Assembly (NCBI RefSeq): GCF_921293095.1
Contig: NC_060257.1
Location: 64,054,472 to 64,118,471 of the forward strand
DNA from: Ischnura elegans
Taxonomy: Eukaryota > Arthropoda > Insecta > Odonata > Coenagrionidae
Reading direction: 5' to 3'
DNA: 64,000 bases
The translations under genes and the position numbers were made by a program. Shown piece by piece: positions 23,575 through 34,070 of the stretch. Numbering within the stretch: the stretch's first letter is position 1; the number at the start of each line of letters is the position of its first letter. The notes beneath the pieces were generated by a model. The model searched no databases, was not told where the DNA came from, and saw only the letters and a list, made by a program, of their open reading frames with translations.

Positions 23575-23727
23575 CTAATCACAGTTTTCAGATTTGAACT
23601 TTCTCTTTCCATAAAATGAGGTGCAAGGTTCTTTCCTCCATGTTTTACACTCAAAACACATTATCCAATTAACAATTGGTGGATCTGAGTACAATTTTCC
23701 ACAACCTACATAGTCATTATAATTTAT
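23575..23727 (-). pseudogene. Transposase C-terminal Cys-rich end (pogo/jerky-like)
   Basis: The minus-strand frame ends at the TAG at 23575-23577. It contains G-C-G-K-L-Y, then N-W-I-M-C-F-E-C-K-T-W, then E-P-C-T and a final C-D. The C ... W-x-x-C-x-x-C-x-x-W ... C spacing matches the small zinc-binding tail found on many pogo/jerky-type transposases. The frame upstream is cut by the Penelope terminal repeat, so only this tail remains next to its stop. Confidence 0.5.
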
Positions 23728-23775
23728 GTGAGTAAACTTCTCTCGGGTTTCCCACCGGGTTAAAGGCTTCATAAT

Positions 23776-23817
23776 GGCCGACGTTTCGAGCTCCGACTCG
23801 GCGCTCATCATCAGGGC
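23776..23817 (-). ncRNA. Hammerhead ribozyme in Penelope 3' terminal repeat
   Basis: Minus strand: stem I GCC (23815-23817) pairing GGC (23776-23779 region), CTGATGA, stem II GAGC/GCTC around an 11-nt loop, GAAA, then ACGTC (palindromic ACGT followed by the cleavage-site C). All core boxes are intact. It is on the coding strand, ~50 bp downstream of the ORF stop. This is the best ribozyme candidate in the window. Confidence 0.85.
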
Positions 23818-23870
23818 TACTGGATGCTGTGATGCGGGAATGGGCCTGCTTATATGCTGCCCTCCTCCGG

Positions 23871-25163
23871 TCAGGTTCCTCGGGATTGGCTGGTAGTTTC
23901 CCGCCTGGTGGGGTTGACTCCGGATTGGTCTGTCCGTCGTATCGTCCTTTCCCTGTATTCGGTCAGTTTTTTTAGAACGGGTTTCCAAGTGCTGCTAAGG
24001 GAATACCCTGAATCGCGATTAAAGTTCTTCCTCTCCAGTTTAATTTCGATGGCTTCTTTGGTGAGACGGTCCCAAAAACTTTTGGCATGACAAAGTATCT
24101 CTGTTTTTTCAAATTGAATTTTATGGGCGTGTTCGACACTATGCTCAGCAATGGCAGATTTTTCTAGCTGACCAAGCCTCAGATGCCGCTTATGTTCTTT
24201 AAGCCTGGTTTCAATGGTGCGGCCAGTTTCTCCAATGTATGCCTCACCGCACTCGCAGGGGACACGGTAGACACCAGGAATCTTGAGACCGGCTGGGTTC
24301 TTCGCTCGTACCAGCTGTTCCTTCAATTTCATGGGAGGCTTGTGGATGGTCTCGATGTTGTGCCTCCTGAGTATCCTCGAAATCTTCCCCGAAACTGATG
24401 AGACATAAGGCAGGCACGCTCTTGCAACCGGCTTTTCCTTGTCCTCTCTATGGCGCTTATCCCGTGGTTCGGAGGTCCTTTTAAGGGCCATGGAAATTTG
24501 GTGTGCATTGTAACCATTTTGTGCAAAGGTTTTCTTCAGATGTGCCAACTCCGAGGGTAAACTGTTTTGGTCAGAGTTCATGGCTCTATGAAACAGGGTT
24601 GTCAGTACAGCTGAGCGCTGCGAAGGATGATGGTGACTGCCTCCATTCAAGTACAAGTTGGTGCTTGTCGGTTTCCGATAAACGCTGTGGCCAAGAGTTC
24701 CATCGCTCTTCCGTTGGATGAGAATATCCAGGAACGGTAGCCGGCCATCCTTCTCTAGTTCCATGGTGAAGGTGATGTTGGGATGCCGGCTGTTCATGTG
24801 CTCCAAGAACTGGTCAAGGTTGTCCCTCCCGTGTGGCCACACTATGAAGGTATCGTCAACGTACCGGTAGAAATACTTCGGGCGTAGCGGAGCTGAGTTT
24901 AAGGCCTTCTCTTCGAAATCCTTCATGAAGAAATTGGCGACGGCGGGGGATAGAGGGGACCCCATGGCAACTCCCTCAGCCTGCTCAAAGAATTCACCGT
25001 TGAATTGGAAGTAGGTGGAAGTTAAAACGTGGTGAAATAATTTCACTGTGTCGGGTTCAAACTTGCGTTCCAAGAGACATAGAGTATCAGTCAAAGGAAC
25101 ACGGGTAAAAAGTGACACTACGTCTAGGCTAACTAGTAGGTCTGTTACCCATCCAGGTATTTA
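23871..25163 (-). CDS. Penelope-like RT/GIY-YIG endonuclease, N-terminally truncated
   Basis: An open frame from about 25163 to the stop at 23871; the first Met is at 25118 but the frame continues upstream (D-L-L-V-S-L-D-V-V-S), so the true start is lost. Numbered from that Met: G-V-A-M-G-S-P-L-S-P at 49-58 and Y-V-D-D at 86-89, the metal-binding RT site; T-F-T-M-E and L-P-F-L-D palm blocks at 116-131; G-V-Y ... Y-I-G at 282-296 with R300/R305 and E355-E358, a GIY-YIG endonuclease; C288, C290 and several His that fit the Penelope-specific metal site. RT plus C-terminal GIY-YIG in this order is diagnostic of endonuclease-bearing Penelope elements, which copy RNA and nick target DNA in the nucleus. 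No stop or frameshift over 415 residues suggests a young copy, 5'-truncated on insertion. Confidence 0.95.
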
Positions 25164-25384
25164 CAGAAATATTTCGGAAAAGGAATCTTGCCTCATGCGG
25201 ACTCTTGCCCCTCACTCCCCGACACGTTCTTTCTCTGTTTTAATGATATTTAGGGAAACAAAAAGGATGGAAGGGCAATAACAGTTGTTCCAAGACTCCC
25301 GAATTAAATTGAGCCGTAAATTCAGACCAAAATTGCAATTTATGTAAATAATTTGATTGGTGCAAAGGAGAGACTAATTTTGAC

Positions 25385-25965
25385 GATAAATATCTTCCCA
25401 AATCAGCTACTTTCTCGTAAGTTTACGATATGAAAAAGCAAAAGTAGACGCCCCTTTTCATGGTTTTGCTATGTAATTTACCCTATCTTCTAACTCAAAA
25501 TTATCCATCATCTATCGACAATTATTAAAATGATAAGTAGAGAACTTGCTATTCGATGTGATCAAGTACATTTATAATATGAACGCATAACTTTCATAAT
25601 ACGCAAAACTTTTCACGCCCACTTTTCCTAAGTTGGCGACGTTAACTTTATATTCTACCTCAAAATTATCATTCATCTATCCGTAATTATTGGAAGGTAT
25701 TTAAAAAACTTGTGCGATATGGTCTCGCAAGTTAATAATATGGAAACGCAAAAGTTGATGCCCATTTTACTCTAGTAGGTGACGCCTTTTACGTTATCCT
25801 GTACCTCAAAATTATCCGTCATCTATCGAAAATTATTAAAAGATATCTAGAGAAATATTTGTGCGATGTGGTCTCATTAGTTTATTAGATGAAATCTCAA
25901 AAGTTGACGCCCACTTTTAATGAGTTTGTGACGCCATTTACTTTATCTTTCTAAATTTTATCTTG
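25385..25965 (+). repeat. Degenerate tandem repeat, ~170-180-bp unit, 3+ copies
   Basis: Blocks recur in order: GACGCCCACTTTT, TACCTCAAAATTATC, CATCTATCGAAAATTATTAA and TTGTGCGATGTGGTCTC. Units are strongly diverged with indels. The spacing is satellite-like, but only one short array is present. Confidence 0.75.
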
Positions 25966-26049
25966 ATAGCCATACTCTGAGATAGATACTAGGTATAATG
26001 CGTTCTTCGCCCTGCTCCATCCCTTATAGCCTGCGCCTTCCAAGATTTC

Positions 26050-26380
26050 CCTGCCTTAGCACAAAACCCCGGGGGTCCCCGCCAGCAATTTGCAGCTCCC
26101 GCCCCTCCGTTTAATCAGCGGCCCGTGGCCGTAACTCTTCTCCCCTCCGCCGTCCACCCCTCCCACCACCCGTTAGATACAAACCCTGTGATCTCCCTCG
26201 GAGACAACCCCCTCCACTTGCGAAATTCGCTTCGCCACGGCGCGGCGGCTGAGGAATTCTGTCCGAAATAGGGGTAGGGTGGGTGGGGAAAGGGGCTCGG
26301 GCTATTGGTTGCCACTTCGTCGCGCATCCCTGAGTTCTTCCCTATGTTTTGCAGTACAGGCATGCTAGACATAGACCGCA
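26050..26380. promoter_or_regulatory. GC-rich island
   Basis: A 300-bp GC-rich patch in AT-rich DNA. No TATA box, start or splice site supports a gene. The minus-strand open frame across it (26115-26381) is Pro/Ser-rich and probably compositional. Confidence 0.25.
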
Positions 26381-26399
26381 CTGTTCGCTGAAATCGGGA

Positions 26400-29330
26400 A
26401 AAAGACAGTTTTCGAGGCAGTTAACTTTTGAACCATAACCGTCACCATATATGTTATTACAGAAAGGTCTTTTTCTGTCATTCCGTATATTCTCCGTTAA
26501 AACTGCAACTACAGTGATAAATGAGGAATCATTTTAAACGTTCAACCACCGGCTTCTGACGAAAAATACATCCTCAATCATTAACCCATTATTTTTCTTA
26601 ATAGTTTCGATTTTTCCATGTCGATTACTCGCTCGAGGAATATCAACTCCACATATTTTTTTTATACTAAACTTCAAAAAAGGTTTTAAAACCCGTTAAA
26701 TCCATAACTAAACCAAATGAACGTATCATAGCTAGAAAAATATTAAAATTAAAATCCAAGAAGTACGAAGAAACCCAATTACACCGCTTTATTAATATAC
26801 TTATTCCATGATAGCGTGTAAGTACGAAATTTTCGCACGGGTTATCTAGTCATTAATTATCAACATAGGTCGAGTCAAGTTTTCGAAGAAATTGGCTTTT
26901 ACACTATCACAATTATCCACTTTATTCTCATGAGTGGTGGAGTGAAGTTTTTGGGGCGGTTAACTTTTACGCCATCACCATTATTATCATGATTACCATG
27001 ATTGGTCAATATTAGTTAATTGAGAAATTGCAATAATTCCACAGGAATTATTCGAAAACGACGCGTTTCCTTGTGCAAACAACATTATCAAATGCCCAAC
27101 CACATTGTCAAGCATTGATATTGGCTCTTGATAATGTTATCATGCTCGAATAACTAAATAATTTTATCTATTCACTACCTACATTCACAGACATCTCGGA
27201 AGTCAAAGTAAGAAAAAAAATGGTGGAAAATATCTTATTTTACGAAATTACATATCAACGCTAAAATGCTTTTCTCTTGATGCGCTTTAAAAGAATTTTT
27301 GTTGCAAGTACGGCTTGTCGTGAAGATAATCTCCAGAGGAAAACCTACTCTAATTCCTTGTGGAACCGACGTGTTTTGATATCTTCCAGTTATTTGGGTG
27401 ATAATTAACTGTCAAGTTATGCAGGAATATAATTTACACCTTATTGCCTTTGAAAGGGCTGCTGAGGGATGAGAAAATAAGTAGAGTACGCCAATGAATC
27501 ATTGATTATAGGGTCCTTACTTGGATCATACTTCGTCGCCTAAGCAATGATATACTTAAATGCCACCAATTACCCGAAGATAATTTTTAACTTGATGCAT
27601 ACCTCGAGTAAATATGAATGCTTCGATACCGAAAGATTATGCAAAATACTCGGAATTACCTTACATGTTCCCTAGTAGAAAGATGATCATACGCTGTTCC
27701 AGAAATGTAGCAGTGAGAAAATTAAGAAATGCCGTTCTACAAAGATAATATGTTTCTCCGGTAAGCGAATTGGATCTATTTTAAAATTACAAACGTATTC
27801 CCTCCTCCTCCTATGAAGGATTCCGAAAAAGACATTTCAATGCAGTCTTTCCTCTATTCATACACTTTTGTTGCCTTCAGGTTAATTTCGCATTTGTTTT
27901 GGAGAATCGCTTATTATTACACGCTTTTTATTAACTTGCTTCGTCTGTTTGTCTGCTTTATCGATGAAATCTCATAATTGATTTTTAACCCACTTCACAT
28001 TGTCGGATCGGCTTGAAATTTAGCACAGTTGCTCGCTTCTGATGACAATGCTATTTTCAATAATCAGACATTTTTAATTTTGTTCTATCGTGATCTAATT
28101 AATTAACTAACTCTCCGAACGAAAATAGTTTTTATATTTCTGAGTAGTTGGCGCTAAATATTATTTATTGTGGTTGACATTTCTTCAACAGCTCTGGTTT
28201 ATCGATTACATGATTTACCACTAAAAAGAAGGAAAAAAAATATAATAATGGAAAGATGTAAAAAATATATTTTTCCTAAAACAGTATAAAATGTACTAAT
28301 AGGTAAAAAATAAGCTTTACATTACTTGGTGAGTAAAGCTGGGGTGCTGATTAGGTTTAAATTTTAATGTTTCGTGCCAATACCGCCTATCAGGCTCTTA
28401 TACAGTGATTTATTAAAAAAATAATCACCGTCTGCACTATATTTTCAGAGTGATTTAAAGATAATTTATTTATATTCATGACAGTTAATACCGATTGCGC
28501 AAACGTCGTGTTTCTCCAATCAATTTTTATTTTACTTTTATTTATAGGTGTCTAAATGGTGCAGCGTAAATATTTACATCGTGAGTTGAAGTTTTTATTA
28601 ATATTTTTTGTCTTGCGATAATTACATACCAAGTTTTCCCTGTTATCGGCAGAGTACTAGCATCCCCACATCGATTCTCTAGTCATTCCGCTTTCATCGT
28701 TTATTTCCTGAGCTCTCATCGTGAATACTAAAGTTGATGGGTGACTAAGAGTATCTCCGCCTTGCTCCCTTCCTTAAGTTCATCTCATTTGCATCGTGGC
28801 CTAATTTAATTAATCCTCTTTCAAATCATCGTCGCTCATACAATGTGAATATTAATCCTCCGGTGCCTCTAAATGAAATTCCTACAAAATTTTCTCTGAG
28901 GTCCGAATTCTATATCCATTCACTCTGTGGAATGCTTTCACGGTGAAACGAGTTTGTGCATGGACTTTTCTCGGAAGAATGAACGAAGAAAACGATTTTT
29001 CTTGCTATAGTCGTGTTTGGCTACGAACCTCTTGATGTCTTTTGCTCATTTTAACTAACATCGACTCTTGGTTGCTCTCCATACTTCCTCCTTTTTCATT
29101 AAAATTGTTCCTTTCCTTGACATAAAAGAAGTAATGATGAAATTATTTTATTTCCCTTGATGGCGATGAGAAAATAGGTAAATACACTAAATAAAGTGTG
29201 TAAATTACTACTATTCTTTTTATTTTATTATTTTTCTGCATTTCCACTTTAATACAAGTGTAATAGTTATGAATGCATGCCAGAGGGTCCTATGGAAATG
29301 AATTGACTTTGAACTCCGTACACATCGTAT
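26400..29330. other. No gene recognised
   Basis: About 2.9 kb of AT-rich DNA without a coding-like frame. Near 27990-28040 (CGGATCGGCTTGAAATTT) the phrase resembles non-coding repeats common near Helitrons, but no borders were found. Confidence 0.4.
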
Positions 29331-29334
29331 GGGA

Positions 29335-29685
29335 TTAACCCTTTCTAAACCAGAACTGATTTTGGGAGAAATCAATTTTCAAGAACTTTCATTTTGAAAA
29401 CTTGAAAATTTTACACTCAACTATAATTATCGGGGCAGCTAAATATTTCGTCATTAAAATTTACACAACAAAATAATAGGTAGTTTAGATATTTCCTAAA
29501 TAGAACTGAAAGTTGATGTTGCTTGAAGGAACATTCCCAGACGGCACAGAATCCTCCGTATCTAATTCGTATGCAGATAGTATCCATTGACTACCGCTCC
29601 GTCGCTTTTCGTCAATGGATACTATCTGCAAACGAATTAGATGCGGAGGATTCTGTGCCGTCTGGGTCGGGTTATGAAGGGTTAA
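29335..29685. mobile_element. piggyBac-type MITE with long palindrome
   Basis: TTAA at 29335-29338 and 29682-29685 bracket a 343-bp element whose ends are CCCTTTCTAAACC and, inverted, CCCTTCATAACC. A TTAA target and CCC-starting ends fit piggyBac. Its right half holds a palindrome: arms 29536-29591 and 29611-29666 (56 nt, about 3 mismatches), loop 19 nt. It has no coding sequence. Confidence 0.75.
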
Positions 29686-29764
29686 TTCTTTCTAATGTCT
29701 ATTGAAATATTATATTACTGAACCTATGCCGTTTCTGCAAATTAAAATTTGGTTTGTGCATGTT

Positions 29765-29930
29765 TTTTTATCAAAAGACTGAACGGAGGAAACAATTTGG
29801 ATGAGAAAATAGAAATAGAAAATTAAATTTATTATTCCGGAACAAGTGTATCCCTTATGAACGTGCATGATTGTAAATATATTATAGCAAAAAATATTGC
29901 ATAAAATATGAAGATTTAAAAGATACATCG
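29765..29930 (-). repeat. Dispersed repeat, inverted copy of 30.66-30.80 kb
   Basis: The minus strand matches 30655-30800 (+): shared AAGGG-CACTTGT-CCGGAATAATAAA and TTTCTATTTCTAT. Together they form an inverted pair about 0.75 kb apart. They could be ends of one element or two copies. Confidence 0.6.
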
Positions 29931-30654
29931 ACATAAAAAAAAAGCGACATAATATTTGACAAAATATAACAAAATATTTATCAGCAAGGTAAGCGTATGA
30001 AAAACACATGAAATACATCTGATTTTGTTAACTTTAGTGCAATAAAAATAGGTAAAGGTTCTGCACACAAAGTGTGTGCATAAACGAATATTCTTTATAC
30101 TTCATTTTTTTTATCATTTCATATTTACTAAAAGTGTAACGTTAGATTATAATTATGCTCATATTTTTGTGTTTAATAATTATTAATGCAAGTGCATTAG
30201 TAAGGGCCAAAAGTTCCCAAGGTAATCAATTGCTCACCTCTTCCCAATTAATCAATTCCCACGAAATCTCTTCCAACGAAACCGTCTCCCCTATATAGTT
30301 AGGGTAGAAGCTAAAACTCTTATACTTTCACAGCACTCTCGACAAGAAATGCGTAGAAATAACTAATGGAAGTACTAATAACTAATTAAACCAATAAGTC
30401 GAGTTTTTCCATTTTTTCCAATTTTCTTCCTAGATTTCTTCTTTTAAGCAATGGGCTTTCTAATAACGTTGTATGTTGTCTGGAGGAAGGGAAATTTTCA
30501 TACGCTAGTAATTCGAGTGTCCGCTATTGCAGGTTATTGAGGCAATAACATGCGGTTTCTGCTGTCCGCGTTCATTATTATGAGTGTCCGCTGTTTGAAG
30601 ATGTCCGTTATGAGATTTCACAGTAATTCCTTTCTCTATCAAACCCTGTCGCTT

Positions 30655-30800
30655 TCTGTGGCATCGATATTTGATGTAAATATACATATTATTTGTAATA
30701 TTTTTGACTCTATGATATTTATAATCATATGTGTTCGTAAGGGTCACACTTGTCCCGGAATAATAAATTCATTTTCTATTTCTATATCTTGCACAACATG
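30655..30800 (+). repeat. Dispersed repeat, direct copy
   Basis: Partner of 29765-29930 in opposite orientation. Both have open frames with similar hydrophobic translations, but these follow from the shared repeat DNA. Confidence 0.6.
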
Positions 30801-30879
30801 CATATTGGTTCGGCTGTGGGGTAATATCATCACGTGCCGTTATCTCTAATATACAAAATTCTCGTGTCATGCTTTTTTG

Positions 30880-31610
30880 TTTCCAAACTCCTCCGTAACG
30901 GCTGGGCCGATTCCTATGAAATTTGGTGTGTGTTCAGTGGGACTAAGAATATGTTGTAAACTATTTTTCATTCTTCTCCAGGGCCCATGAGGCCCTGGAA
31001 TGGGCCCTAAGTCATTTCCATAAGAAATACATGTAAAGTTCGTTTTTAGTGACTGTAGACCCTTTTCCTTTTGCATATTTAAATTAGTGGTAATGGTCAC
31101 ATCAAGTTGAGACATATACCATTGGAAAGAAAAGTAAATGCAAATTCTTATTCTTGCAATCAAATTTCGTTTTATAAGTGATTTACGATGATATCTGAAA
31201 AACAATGCATAAAAATACTGACATTTTAGCGTTTTTGGCTTACTGTCCCCTTGACGACCGTCAGTATTGTTTATGTAGTTTGACATCTCTGCGATCAATA
31301 CAGTTTGCGATACCAGCGAAGCTTTAAATTATCCGCATGAGTTTTTGAATTTATTGGATTTTCCAGGCATGCCGTTTAAAACAAGGTTGCATCTCCAGTT
31401 GAATGTGCTTCGTAATTTGAACCCACCACGGCTGTGCAATGGTTATTTTGACAGGTCGTCATCGTTCACAGCGCTACATTCCTCTTTAAGTCATATACTA
31501 CATCCCCACACACTTACAATAAATCTGTTATTTTTTATTTGACCACCAAAATAATCACTAGAAATAATTTATATGGCTAAACAACGATTGCCTTGTCAGC
31601 TAGTATCGTT
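30880..31610 (+). mobile_element. Helitron-derived segment
   Basis: Includes a helicase C-terminal remnant (31310-31445) and, near 30895-30935, an AACGGCTGGGCCGATTCCTA phrase like those common in arthropod Helitron non-coding DNA. A possible 3' end is the CAGCTAGT near 31595-31605, preceded by a weak hairpin. The 5' boundary is not defined. Confidence 0.45.
31310..31450 (+). pseudogene. Helitron Pif1-like helicase C-terminal fragment
   Basis: The + frame reads E-A-L-N-Y-P-H-E-F-L-N-L-L-D-F-P-G-M-P, then L-R-N-L-N-P-P-R-L-C-N-G. The pairs F-L-N-S-L ... G-M-P and L-R-N-L-N-x-x-x-G-L-C-N-G are the conserved motifs near the end of the Helitron Pif1-type helicase. In the intact protein this domain unwinds DNA for rolling-circle transposition. 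A short gap replaces the usual region between the two motifs. No Rep domain is present. Confidence 0.75.
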
Positions 31611-31879
31611 ATGAACTTCAAATGTTCGAAGAGTGAAATCAATCGTTACCGTCCGATCGTTAGGTTTCCCGCATCTTTCCGCTCCGGTGTTTAATCAGCT
31701 GACCGCCAATTTCCGCCTCGCAAGTTATTGCTTCGACATCCTTTTATGATGCACTACACGCGTACCGCCCTTGTTCCTCTCTTTGGTGAGGGGTACAAGG
31801 CGAGGCGGGGGTTATATTCAGCGCGCCGAAGCGTTCGTGTTGGTGAGGATTAGGTGGAGAGGGAAACGGATAGGACAAA

Positions 31880-32220
31880 GTTTGTCCCAGAAGGCAAGAA
31901 GGGAGTAGGAGGAGAAGGTGGTGGTGGTGGCTTCCGTCGCTAGGCGGCGCGTCTGTGCCGGCGGGGGTGGAAGGAGTAGTGTCGGAGCATCGTATGCGCG
32001 GGACGGTCCCAAGTTGCCTAGTGCTTGATGAAATTGCATTCCAGTGCATGAGGCGAAAGAGGCAAGCCTCTCCCGGATGGTAGTGGAAAGGTTCCTGGGG
32101 TTCTAGTGGGGGTGTGGGTTCAGGGAGACAGGTCGTAAGGGTTTTTTTGGGGGGGGGGGGAATCGGGGTGGTAGAGGGTAGGGTGGGGGTGGTGTGGGTC
32201 CCTCTCCTTTTCCGCTCCGG
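31880..32220. repeat. G-rich low-complexity stretch
   Basis: Strong G/C strand asymmetry with a run of 12 or more G near 32147-32160. Open frames (31744-32235 minus, 32114-32431 plus) translate to Pro- or Gly/Val-rich low complexity and are not believable genes. Confidence 0.6.
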
Positions 32221-32282
32221 CCGGAGGAGAAGCAACAGATATCAGTCGTCTCTGTGCCGCCAAACCACCCTCTATCTTCCTT

Positions 32283-33090
32283 CCTTTATATGTGCGTTGC
32301 TACTCACTCCCTCTGTGATACTGCTGGTTACCCACCATCGTGTAGTCGAGAAGTCTCCTCTTCTCCTGCTTCAATCACTCCACGAGAGGAATCATAATTT
32401 TCCTTTCCTCACGAAATTCTTAGATTCTTAGCAGATAGATTCTTGTACCCAGTGGCCTAACTAGAAATTTGCTTTGGGGGGGATGGATAAGAAAATAACC
32501 TCAGTTTATATCAATCACGTCATTCGCGTCCCTTTTTAAACTACAGGATACTCTCTCTTTGTATCATATGTTTGGAATATTACCAAATTGCCAAAATAAC
32601 TTCTCCTAACTTCCTTTATATCTGAGTCTCTTCTCACGCCCTCTGTGATACTGCTGGTTATCCACCATCGTGTAGTCGAGAAGTCTCCTCCTCTCCTGCT
32701 TCAATCACTCCACGAGAGGAATCATAATTTTCCTTTCCTCACGAAATTCTTAGATTCTTAGCAGATAGATTCTTGTACCCAGTGGCCTAACTATATGCTT
32801 TGGGGGGAATGGGATGGATAAGAAAATAACCTCAGTTTATATCAATCGCGTCATTCGCGTTCCTTTTTAAGCCACAGGATACACTCGCTTTGTATAATAT
32901 GTTTGGAAAGTTACCAAATTGTCAAAATACCCTCTCCTGCCTTCCTTTATATCTGCGTCTCTTCTCACGCTCTCTGTGATACGGTTGGTGAACCACCTTC
33001 GTGTAGTCGGGAAGTGTCCTGTACTCCTTCCCTCTTCCAACTCCAGGCTCGGAGGAATTAAAATTTTCCTTTTCTTACGAAATTCTCAAT
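32283..33090 (+). repeat. Tandem repeat, ~330-bp unit, about 2.5 copies
   Basis: The anchor CTCTGTGATAC starts at 32311, 32641 and 32972, giving periods of 330 and 331 bp. Copies 1 and 2 are close to identical over ~180 bp (TCGTGTAGTCGAGAAGTCTC, AAATTCTTAGATTCTTAGC); copy 3 is diverged. Each full unit carries CAGTGGCCTAACTA next to a G-run, resembling the left end of the hAT MITEs here, so the unit may include an old MITE. Confidence 0.9.
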
Positions 33091-33130
33091 GAATAGAAAT
33101 CAGAGGATAGAAGATAAAAATTTCTAGTTT

Positions 33131-33330
33131 CCGGCCTCGGTGGCGGCGGGGTAAAGACTTGGCCTGCCAAACAAGAGGTCGCGGGTTCGAGTACCGCCCG
33201 GGTAGGGTGCCTCTATCTAGGGTATGGATGTTCGTTGGACTATCAAGTTAACTACTCCGATGTGAAATGCCAATGGATCTGTTTTCGGAAATGCAGGATT
33301 AAGTGAATGAATATATTAATATAAGTTAGC
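33131..33330 (+). repeat. tRNA-derived SINE (Gly-tRNA-like head)
   Basis: The head resembles tRNA-Gly(GCC): A-box-like TGGCGGCGGGG (33141-33151), anticodon-arm-like GGCCTGCCAAACAAGAGG, B box GGTTCGAGTAC (33184-33194). There is no matching acceptor stem and an unrelated AT-rich tail follows, so this is a SINE. The tail boundary is approximate. Confidence 0.7.
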
Positions 33331-33614
33331 ATTTTAAGTGTTTATATAATATAAATCAATTTATTGTAAAACAAGAAACGCGTATGCTGTCTTTATTCAC
33401 AAACTGGCATAAATAAATAGACCTTATTTGTCTACATACGTATGTTTGGATAATTTCTATAACATCACTAGCAATGGCATGTATTTATTTACGGAAGGCA
33501 GTCTCGAGACAGGTGCTTGTACCTTTGAGGCTGCCTTAAGCTACGAATTAATTGTACATAAACAATTCAATAGTTATGGAATAAATATAAATTATTAGTA
33601 TGCTTTTGAAGAGA

Positions 33615-33812
33615 AGAGTAAAGAGTAACATTAAAATAGTAAAACAAAAACTGGGAGGGATGGATAAATTCTGTTATTTTGGAGGCAGGATAACGAGCGA
33701 TGGGAGGAGCAAGAAATAAATTATCGGCTGAATAGTCCATTATAAAGAGAGCATTACACCAAAAGAAAGATCTTCTTATCACGGGAAATTTAAATATACA
33801 AGTAAGGAAATG
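33615..33812 (+). pseudogene. RTE-like LINE RT fragment, 5' part of an interrupted copy
   Basis: Frame contains F-C-Y-F-G-G-R-I-T-S-D-G-R-S-K-K, equivalent to the Y-L-G-S-x-I-T-x-D-G-R block late in LINE RTs, then (after stops) a K-K-D-L-L-like stretch and N-L-N-I-Q-V-R-K. The sequence resumes at 34189 after a Penelope insertion, giving V-R-K-x-L-V-R-T-Y-I-R-S-M-L-L-Y across the junction. Confidence 0.7.
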
Positions 33813-33948
33813 TTTAAACTTTTCTCGTATTTCCGAGCGTGTGAGATATTCTAAGAGCGACGACGTTTCGCGAGGAAACCTGAGAAAAGTTTAAATATTC
33901 TTAGTGAAGAGTTCTCGGGATCGCCACCGGGTCAGGAACAGCATAACT

Positions 33949-33990
33949 GCCGACGTTTCGATGTCCGACTCGGTCATCGTCCTCGGGGCT
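33949..33990 (-). ncRNA. Hammerhead-type motif, left arm of Penelope pair
   Basis: Minus strand: CCGAGGA (one base off CTGANGA), stem II GATG/CATC, GAAA, ACGTC. Mirror copy of the motif at 34033-34067. Confidence 0.6.
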
Positions 33991-34032
33991 GTGAGTCTGT
34001 GCCTCAGGGCTGTTAGGGCTGTGACTCAAACC

Positions 34033-34070
34033 CTGAGGACGATGACCGAGTCGGACATCGAAACGTCGGC
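34033..34070 (+). ncRNA. Hammerhead ribozyme motif, right arm of Penelope pair
   Basis: CTGAGGA (34033-34039), stem II GATG/CATC, GAAA (34060-34063), ACGTC ending at 34067. Core boxes are intact. Confidence 0.7.

Larger units (their letters stand above)
23730..25163 (-). mobile_element. Penelope-like element, 5'-truncated
   Basis: Minus-strand order: truncated RT, GIY-YIG endonuclease, then a terminal repeat with a hammerhead ribozyme, ending in the block CCCGAGAGAAGTTTACTCA at about 23730-23748. The 5' end is lost near 25163 inside the RT, where the flanking element resumes. Conserved terminal-repeat blocks (CACCGGGT, CTTCTCGGG) recur at 33.9, 34.66, 45.35, 46.88 and 49.1 kb. Confidence 0.9.
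23359..25220. mobile_element. Pogo/jerky-like DNA element remnant split by a Penelope insertion
   Basis: Inverted ends at 23359-23384 and 25195-25220 start GGGGARTGAGGGGCAAGAGT and match at 24 of 26 positions. A similar motif sits inside at 23550-23575. Between them are a minus-strand zinc-binding C-terminus (23575-23727) and a ~1.4-kb Penelope-like element (about 23730-25163). No exact target duplication was found. The superfamily is inferred only from the C-terminal Cys pattern. Confidence 0.55.

Noticed and set aside
31744-32235. 163-residue Pro-rich minus-strand frame
   Set aside because: Translation of a G-rich low-complexity tract, not a believable protein.
33131-33205. Functional tRNA-Gly gene
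   Set aside because: The acceptor stem does not pair and an AT-rich SINE-like tail follows.
33850-33880. GAAACGTCGTC on the minus strand, like another hammerhead half
   Set aside because: The CTGANGA box is absent (CTCAGGT instead), so I did not count it as a separate motif.
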